NCBI GenBank assembly: GCA_013331015.1
Contig: DUHF01000144.1
Span: 1-12,320, forward strand
Length of the DNA stretch: 12,320 nucleotides
Reading direction: 5' to 3'
Source: Methanoregula sp.
GTDB lineage: Archaea > Halobacteriota > Methanomicrobia > Methanomicrobiales > Methanospirillaceae
This document shows, one piece after another, positions 6,002-10,297 of the stretch. Under the pieces are notes generated by a model. That model was given only the letters and a program-made list of their open reading frames with translations, did not search any database and was not told the origin of the DNA. The translations under genes were made by a program, and so were the position numbers. Position 1 is the first letter of the stretch, and each line of letters opens with the position of its first letter.

Positions 6002-7200
6002 ACCGGATCACCCAGTGCCTGCATGGCAGGGGCACGGTCAGCAGCGTGATGAAGCACCGGCATAAGCCTTTGGCGGATCAACCCAGTTCCTTTTTGGCAT
6101 TCACCGGGATGTACCGGCCGGTGATCTTCTGGAATGTGACCGACCGGTGCAATCTTGCCTGCACCCACTGTTACAACCGGTCAGGGCCCGGGCGGACAAC
6201 CGGGGGGGAACTCTCCACAACGGAAGCGCTGGGGGTCATCGATGACCTCGCGGATATGGGCGTCCCGCTCATCCTTTTCACGGGTGGCGAACCCCTGATG
6301 CGGGAAGATCTCTTCGACCTCGCCGGCCATGCACGGGACCGGGGCCTGAAGATGGCGCTCAGCACCAACGGGACGCTCATCACGCCGGAGATCGCCCGGA
6401 GGATCAAAGCATCCGGAATCGAGTACGCCGGGATCTCGCTTGACGGTGCAACCGCAGGAACCCATGACCGGTTCCGCAACCATGCAGGGGCATTCGAACA
6501 GACCATTGCTGCATTTGCCGGATGCAAAGACGCCGGGCTCCGGTGCGGGGTGCGGGTGACGCTGACAAAAGAGAACGCACCCGAGCTGGAAGCGCTCATC
6601 GATCGCTCCCTTGCGCTTGGCGCCTCGCGTTTCTGCCTGTACTGGCTCGTGCCGTCAGGACGGGGAAATGAGTCCTATGCACGGCTCCAGCTGGATCCCC
6701 ATGAAGTTGTCGAAGCCTTATCCCTCCTGTACCGTAAGGCAAAGGAGACCGATGCAGGAGCAATGGAGTTTTTAACCGTTGATGCCCCTCAGGACTGTGT
6801 CCACCTGCTCGCCGCAATGGAGGCAGACGGCTCGGATGACCTGCCTGCTGCCCGGAACCTGCTTGCATCGCTTGGGGGCGGGTGCAGCGCCGGCACCCGG
6901 GTGGCAAACATCGATGCGAAGGGGAACGTCTGGCCCTGCCAGTTCGCCCGCTCGCCGGAATTTCATGGGGGGAATGTCCGGAACCGTCCCTTCAGTACCC
7001 TCTGGGCTGATGAGGAGAATCCGGCACTTGCATTGTTCCGCCGGAAGGATGCAGCGTTTTTGGGCCGGTGCGGGGCGTGCTTTTACCGGAAACTCTGTGG
7101 CGGCGGGTGCCGGGTCCGGGCACATGCCGCGGGCGGGGATTTCTTTGCAGAGGATCCGTTCTGTTACGTAACGGATGATACGTATGGCGGCCCACAATGA
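5998..7200 (+). CDS. ahbC: 12,18-didecarboxysiroheme deacetylase AhbC (radical SAM, iron-coproporphyrin III synthase)
   Basis: AhbC removes the two acetate side chains at C2 and C7 of didecarboxysiroheme, producing iron-coproporphyrin III for AhbD. The 400-residue protein has radical SAM cysteines C51, C55 and C58 (CNLACTHC), preceded by RPVIFWNVTDR, and GGEP at 96-99. Auxiliary-cluster cysteines include C296, C314 (NVWPCQF), C358, C361, C367, C371 and C389 (EDPFCYVTDD). The N terminus (CLHGRGTVSSVMKH) and the segments VDAPQD and LGGGCSAGTRVANID correspond to AhbC and not to AhbD, which distinguishes the two radical SAM genes. The start ATG 5998 overlaps the ahbB stop and is preceded by a G-rich ribosome site; M19 (6052) is a weaker alternative. 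This is the last ahb gene; the DUF475 gene follows 51 bases later. Genes for making siroheme itself are not in the window. Confidence 0.87.
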   Translation: MNRITQCLHGRGTVSSVMKHRHKPLADQPSSFLAFTGMYRPVIFWNVTDRCNLACTHCYNRSGPGRTTGGELSTTEALGVIDDLADMGVPLILFTGGEPLMREDLFDLAGHARDRGLKMALSTNGTLITPEIARRIKASGIEYAGISLDGATAGTHDRFRNHAGAFEQTIAAFAGCKDAGLRCGVRVTLTKENAPELEALIDRSLALGASRFCLYWLVPSGRGNESYARLQLDPHEVVEALSLLYRKAKETDAGAMEFLTVDAPQDCVHLLAAMEADGSDDLPAARNLLASLGGGCSAGTRVANIDAKGNVWPCQFARSPEFHGGNVRNRPFSTLWADEENPALALFRRKDAAFLGRCGACFYRKLCGGGCRVRAHAAGGDFFAEDPFCYVTDDTYGGPQ

Positions 7201-7209
7201 CCGTCCCTT

Positions 7210-7219
7210 GATATCTTTA
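7210..7219 (+). promoter_or_regulatory. possible TATA element before the DUF475 gene
   Basis: An A/T-rich ATATCTTTAT lies between the ahbC stop and the next start, about 25 bases before the ribosome site. It could give the DUF475 gene its own promoter, but the match is loose and read-through from the ahb operon is equally possible. Confidence 0.2.
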
Positions 7220-7237
7220 TCGTCAACCAGCACCCAT

Positions 7238-7244
7238 GGTGATC
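7238..7244 (+). promoter_or_regulatory. ribosome binding site of the DUF475 gene
   Basis: GGTGATC matches the 3' part of the archaeal Shine-Dalgarno consensus exactly and lies seven bases before ATG 7252. It fixes the start there and excludes ATG 7236, which is in a different frame and overlaps the site. Confidence 0.6.
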
Positions 7245-7251
7245 AGCATCC

Positions 7252-8190
7252 ATGGATATCCTGGCAATCACCCTCATCATCGCCGGTCTCGTCCTCTTCG
7301 AGACGATAACGAGCATCGACAACGCCATCATCAATGCCGAAGTCCTCTCAACGATGAGCGAGCGGGCAAAACGCTGGTTCCTCATCTGGGGCCTCCTCAT
7401 TGCCGTCTTTGCCGTCCGGGGCCTGCTCCCCTGGCTCATCGTCTGGCTTTCCACGCCGTCGCTCGGGCCGGTCGGGGCGCTCACCGCCACCTTCTCAAGC
7501 GACCCGGTCGTGATTGCAGCCATTGAGCAGTCGGCCCCCATGCTGCTCATCGGTGGCGGGACATTTCTCCTCTTCCTCTTCTGCCACTGGCTGTTTCTGG
7601 AGGACAAGAACTTCGGCCTGAAGGGCGAGCGGTTCTTTGCAACAAAAGGTGTCTGGTTCTTTGCCATCGTCTCCATCCTGCTTGCGGGAATCGTCTGGCT
7701 TGCACTGGGCAAAAGCCCGCTCATGGCTTTTGGGGCGGTGGTCGGGTCGACTGCGTTCTTCATCGTGCACGGGTTCCGGCAGAACGCCGAGCTTGCAGAA
7801 CACCGGATGCTCAAATCGGACGGCATGTCGGACATGAGCAAGATCTTCTATCTTGAAGTGATCGATGCCACCTTCTCCATCGATGGGGTGATCGGGGCGT
7901 TCGCGTTCACGATGGCAGTCCCCTTAATCCTCATCGGGAACGGGATCGGGGCGTTTGTGGTGCGGGAACTGACCATCCGTAACATTGACCGGATCAAAAA
8001 TTACCGGTACCTCAAAAACGGGGCCATGTACTCTATCCTGTTCCTTGGCATCATCATGATCATCGACAGTTTCGGGTTCCACATCCCGGTCTTTGTCTCG
8101 CCGCTTGTCACGTTCGGGGTTGTCGGGTTCTTCTTATTCAAGTCCCTGCGGGATATGGATACCCCGGTGCCCCGGTCTCCCGTACCGTAA
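7252..8190 (+). CDS. DUF475 / TerC-like integral membrane protein
   Basis: The 312-residue protein is a polytopic membrane protein of the TerC superfamily, DUF475 branch. About seven hydrophobic segments are visible (near 3-20, 42-66, 96-115, 134-152, 155-174, 207-238 and 258-298, the last long enough for two). Two pseudo-symmetric motifs lie inside or beside the membrane: FETITSIDNAI (E17, D23) and LEVIDATFSIDGVI (E202, D205, D211). Such buried acidic residues are conserved in the superfamily and are thought to handle divalent metals; TerC-like proteins have been tied to manganese export and metal loading of exported proteins. No substrate can be read from this sequence. The start follows a perfect GGTGATC site. 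It may be transcribed with ahbC (51-base gap) or alone. The C-terminal tail (DTPVPRSPVP) is proline-rich and probably disordered. Confidence 0.85.
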   Translation: MDILAITLIIAGLVLFETITSIDNAIINAEVLSTMSERAKRWFLIWGLLIAVFAVRGLLPWLIVWLSTPSLGPVGALTATFSSDPVVIAAIEQSAPMLLIGGGTFLLFLFCHWLFLEDKNFGLKGERFFATKGVWFFAIVSILLAGIVWLALGKSPLMAFGAVVGSTAFFIVHGFRQNAELAEHRMLKSDGMSDMSKIFYLEVIDATFSIDGVIGAFAFTMAVPLILIGNGIGAFVVRELTIRNIDRIKNYRYLKNGAMYSILFLGIIMIIDSFGFHIPVFVSPLVTFGVVGFFLFKSLRDMDTPVPRSPVP

Positions 8191-8236
8191 ACCGGCCACG
8201 GCAGGGTGGGGCGGGTGAATGGCGCACCGGCCGGTT
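8190..8236 (+). terminator. inverted repeat after the DUF475 gene
   Basis: AACCGGCC at 8190-8197 is perfectly complementary to GGCCGGTT at 8229-8236. The eight-pair stem starts on the stop codon and encloses 31 bases. No good T run follows directly (the next is CTTTTTAG near 8283-8290), so it may be a terminator or a message-stabilising 3' structure. Confidence 0.3.
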
Positions 8237-8237
8237 G

Positions 8238-8266
8238 AATTGGGAAAAATGGCAAATTGGGAAAAA
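8238..8266 (+). repeat. tandem pair of 12-base direct repeats
   Basis: AATTGGGAAAAA occurs at 8238-8249 and again at 8255-8266, 17 bases apart from start to start. A close variant, AACTGGGAAAAA, is at 8756-8767 in the same gap. Their role is unknown; they could be protein-binding sites or leftover repeat DNA. Confidence 0.4.
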
Positions 8267-8319
8267 GGGCTCTGCAGAAATTCTTTTTAGAAACGCTTCA
8301 GTGGAATTTGTGAAAGTGA

Positions 8320-8341
8320 CCCTCTCTCTCCCAAGAGAGGG
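8320..8341. other. hairpin CCCTCTCT/AGAGAGGG
   Basis: CCCTCTCT at 8320-8327 pairs perfectly with AGAGAGGG at 8334-8341 around a six-base loop. No T run follows on the plus strand. It directly precedes the G5/C5 repeat at 8355. Confidence 0.45.
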
Positions 8342-8354
8342 GGAGGCAGCATGC

Positions 8355-8378
8355 GGGGGCGATCCCCCAAAACCCCCC
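8355..8378. repeat. G5/C5 hairpin repeat, copy b
   Basis: GGGGG at 8355-8359 pairs with CCCCC at 8364-8368 over a CGAT loop, followed by AAAA and CCCCCC at 8373-8378. It has the same design as the copies at 155-177 and 8529-8553, and together with the latter it brackets a block of about 200 bases. Confidence 0.5.
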
Positions 8379-8528
8379 ATTTTAGCAATTTTTACTCATA
8401 AATTCCTCTGCATTGTTCATGCTCCACAAAGGCGAGGGTCGATGAGACCCCCAGCGCCCGTGGCTCCATTGCAATCGAATCCAGAAGGGTGGTCTGGGTT
8501 TCCCATGAAAATCACAAAAATGGATGAG

Positions 8529-8553
8529 GGGGGCAAAATGCCCCCAAACTCCC
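8529..8553. repeat. G5/C5 hairpin repeat, copy c
   Basis: GGGGGC at 8529-8534 pairs with GCCCCC at 8540-8545 over an AAAAT loop, followed by AAA and CTCCC at 8549-8553. It matches copy b in direct orientation; the A-rich bases to its left (8505-8523) also loosely match the reverse complement of the bases right of copy b (8377-8399). Confidence 0.5.
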
Positions 8554-8565
8554 GTTTGCGATGAA

Positions 8566-8600
8566 AGGCCGCCGCCCCGAAGGACGCCCCGCGGCGGCCT
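8566..8600. other. GC-rich ten-pair hairpin
   Basis: AGGCCGCCGC at 8566-8575 is the exact reverse complement of GCGGCGGCCT at 8591-8600, with a 15-base loop. No T run follows on either side. It stands 13 bases after copy c of the G5/C5 repeat and may belong to the same repeat block. Confidence 0.5.
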
Positions 8601-8803
8601 CAATGAGCGGTATTCCTGGTACGGTAATCTGCCCCGCCGTGCCCCGTGATGGGCCTTGAGGCGGGGGACCATCCCTTTGTCCAATATTCCTGATTTTCAT
8701 CATTCGGGTGTGAACCGATATTGTTCATGCCCGTTTCTACAGATAACCCACTGTCAACTGGGAAAAATCTATTACTTTCCGTCCTCCCCGCGACGAACCT
8801 CCC

Positions 8804-8860
8804 CCCTCCGTTCCCATCCCGAACCCCCTGCCTGTGGCGCGGGGTTCGGGTGGAGGAGGG
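8804..8860. other. long interrupted hairpin, possible structured RNA
   Basis: CCCGAACCCC at 8818-8827 pairs perfectly with GGGGTTCGGG at 8841-8850 around a 13-base loop. The stem continues after one bulged T with CCA/TGG and, past a small internal loop, with CCCTCC (8804-8809)/GGAGGG (8855-8860), giving 19 pairs in all. This is the strongest fold in the gap. It lacks tRNA features and no family is recognised. Confidence 0.5.
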
Positions 8861-8943
8861 CGTCATCGCACAGCTCAGCAGAGCGTCACTGGCCCGGAGC
8901 GGCTGCGCAGTTACCGCGGTATAGACTTGATCTCTATGTCCAC

Positions 8944-8967
8944 AATCCAGACTAAAGTCTGTGGATT
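8944..8967. other. hairpin with TAAA loop
   Basis: AATC-CAGAC at 8944-8952 pairs with GTCTG at 8957-8961 and, after a two-base bulge, GATT at 8964-8967: nine pairs closed by a TAAA loop. The function is unknown. Confidence 0.3.
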
Positions 8968-9123
8968 ATCGTCCGATTTGTTGTCCTCATTTCACGCCTG
9001 CAAGGCCCTTAAAACCGTCACCAAGTCCCATTCTTTCCCGTTTCTCCTTTCCGTCGTCCCTGCGATTCTGATATCAGCGTGAGTGAAAAATTCCACAGTT
9101 AATTGTGTATCCCCTACAGAGCA

Positions 9124-9179
9124 GAAAAAAAAGGAAATTCCCGTGCGGAGTGGGAAAGACTTCCCGCACGTTTTTTTTT
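9124..9179. terminator. bidirectional hairpin terminator
   Basis: CGTGCGG at 9142-9148 pairs with CCGCACG at 9164-9170; inside, GGGAA/TTCCC (9152-9156 and 9161-9165) offers an alternative fold. T9 follows at 9171-9179, and an A run lies on the left at 9124-9132. It therefore reads as a terminator on both strands. On the minus strand it serves the response-regulator gene, whose stop is 20 bases away. On the plus strand no gene is seen in the 930 bases before it. Confidence 0.75.
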
Positions 9180-9190
9180 CGCCGCGGGGA

Positions 9191-10297
9191 TCAGCCTTTA
9201 CGGATCCAGCCGTTTAAAACAATCCCGTCGATGACCGGGTTGCCGAATAAGTTGCTGATGATCCCTTCCATGATGCAGGTGCTGCCGTCTTTCTTCTTGA
9301 GCATCAACCGGATCGGCCGGACCATCCCCGGGCTTTCAAGAATTCCCGTAACGATCTCCCGTGCCGCCTCCACATCATTGTCGGGGATGATGGTGTAGAG
9401 GGGTTTGTTCACCAGGTCATCTGCCGAATAGCCCAGCGTCCGGTTGATGGAGGGGCTCTCGTGCCGTATCGTACCGTCACGGTTCAGGATGGCGATGATG
9501 TCTGAAGTATCCTCGATTAAGGAACGGAAGAACTCCTCGTTGAGCCGGGTCTGTTCTTCGGTCTTCTTGCTGGATGAGATGTTCCTGATATAGACCGCAA
9601 ACAATACCACGTCCCCTCCGGGATTGATGATGGGATAGACGGTTGTATCAAACCACCTGCCCCGGAACTCTTCCTCAAAGTGCTCGGGTTTTTTATGGGT
9701 GATGTTCACGTTCCAGCCTGCCATCCGCGAGGAGAGGATGCCCTGCGAGACAAGGCTGGACGTGTTGGTCCCGGTGAGATCATTGACGGATTTTTTCGAC
9801 TGGTGTGCCAGGGACTCGTTAGCCGCAAGGATGCGCCCGTTGGTATCGGCAAGGAAGAGGATGTCATCGGTGGCATTCAGGAGGACGCGGGTGGTCGCCT
9901 CGCTGACCCGGAGCGCGTGTTCCATGGCATGTTTGTACAGCGCCATTTCGATGGTGGTCTTGAGTTCCAGTTCCCGGAACGGCTTGAGGATATACCCGAA
10001 GGGCTCGGTGAGCTTGGCTTTTGCCAGGAACGAGTCATCGCTGTACGCCGAGAGATAGACCACCGGGATGCGAAGCTCCCGTCTGATCTCTTCTGCTGCC
10101 TCGATCCCGTTCATCTTTCCGGCAAGCATGATATCCATCAGGATCAGGTCGGGGTGCAGCTCGGATGCCTTTCGCACCGCAAGTTCGCCGGTCGTTGCAA
10201 TCGCCACAACCGAATAGCCCATCTCGACCAGGCTCCGCCGGAGATCCATGCCGGTTATCGCCTCATCCTCAACCACAAGAATTTTTGTATCACCCAT
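9191..10297 (-). CDS. response regulator, REC-PAS-PAS
   Basis: The 368-residue protein is the likely phosphate acceptor of the neighbouring kinase. An N-terminal receiver domain (about 4-122) has the acidic pocket E10-D11-E12, the phospho-acceptor D55 in LILMDIM, S83 and the conserved K105 in YILKPF. Two PAS domains follow (about 137-245 and 260-365), the second with FRSLIEDTSDIIAILNRDG and SINRTLGYSADDL. There is no DNA-binding, kinase or cyclic-dinucleotide domain, so output must be through protein contacts or PAS sensing, an arrangement common in methanoarchaea. The start is ATG 10297, six bases after AGGTGA (10304-10309); the frame is open to GTG 10306, but that lies in the ribosome site. 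It overlaps the kinase gene by eight bases, which implies co-translation. Ligands of the PAS domains cannot be told from sequence. Confidence 0.9.
   Translation of the reverse strand: MGDTKILVVEDEAITGMDLRRSLVEMGYSVVAIATTGELAVRKASELHPDLILMDIMLAGKMNGIEAAEEIRRELRIPVVYLSAYSDDSFLAKAKLTEPFGYILKPFRELELKTTIEMALYKHAMEHALRVSEATTRVLLNATDDILFLADTNGRILAANESLAHQSKKSVNDLTGTNTSSLVSQGILSSRMAGWNVNITHKKPEHFEEEFRGRWFDTTVYPIINPGGDVVLFAVYIRNISSSKKTEEQTRLNEEFFRSLIEDTSDIIAILNRDGTIRHESPSINRTLGYSADDLVNKPLYTIIPDNDVEAAREIVTGILESPGMVRPIRLMLKKKDGSTCIMEGIISNLFGNPVIDGIVLNGWIRKG

Larger units (their letters stand above)
8191..9190. other. 1-kb gap, hairpin-rich, no credible gene
   Basis: Between the DUF475 stop and the response-regulator stop lie 1,000 bases. 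Open frames exist on both strands but are short, rich in Arg/Pro/Ser, have poor start sites, overlap the hairpins and show no family I recognise. The gap holds a CCCTCTCT/AGAGAGGG hairpin (8320-8341), two G5/C5 hairpin repeats, a ten-pair hairpin (8566-8600), a 19-pair interrupted hairpin (8804-8860), a smaller one (8944-8967) and a bidirectional terminator (9124-9179). It may encode a noncoding RNA or be the remains of mobile or repeat DNA. Confidence 0.55.

Noticed and set aside
3895..7200. Heme d1 (Nir) biosynthesis cluster
   Set aside because: Heme d1 clusters have one radical SAM gene (nirJ), nirF and a cd1 nitrite reductase nearby. Here there are two radical SAM proteins of AhbC and AhbD type and no nir genes.
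8235..8564. Plus-strand open frame of 109 codons
   Set aside because: It spans two G5/C5 hairpins and the CCCTCTCT hairpin, has a weak start context and an unrecognisable Pro/Arg-rich product.
8865..8935. tRNA-like stretch containing AGCTCAGCAGAGCG
   Set aside because: It resembles a D-arm, but the loop is too short and there is no T-arm (GTTCGAATC-type), no acceptor stem pairing and no anticodon arm in the right place.
8600..8955. Overlapping 60-100 codon frames on both strands in the gap
   Set aside because: None has a convincing ribosome site, several lie opposite each other and all run through inverted repeats; no domain is visible.
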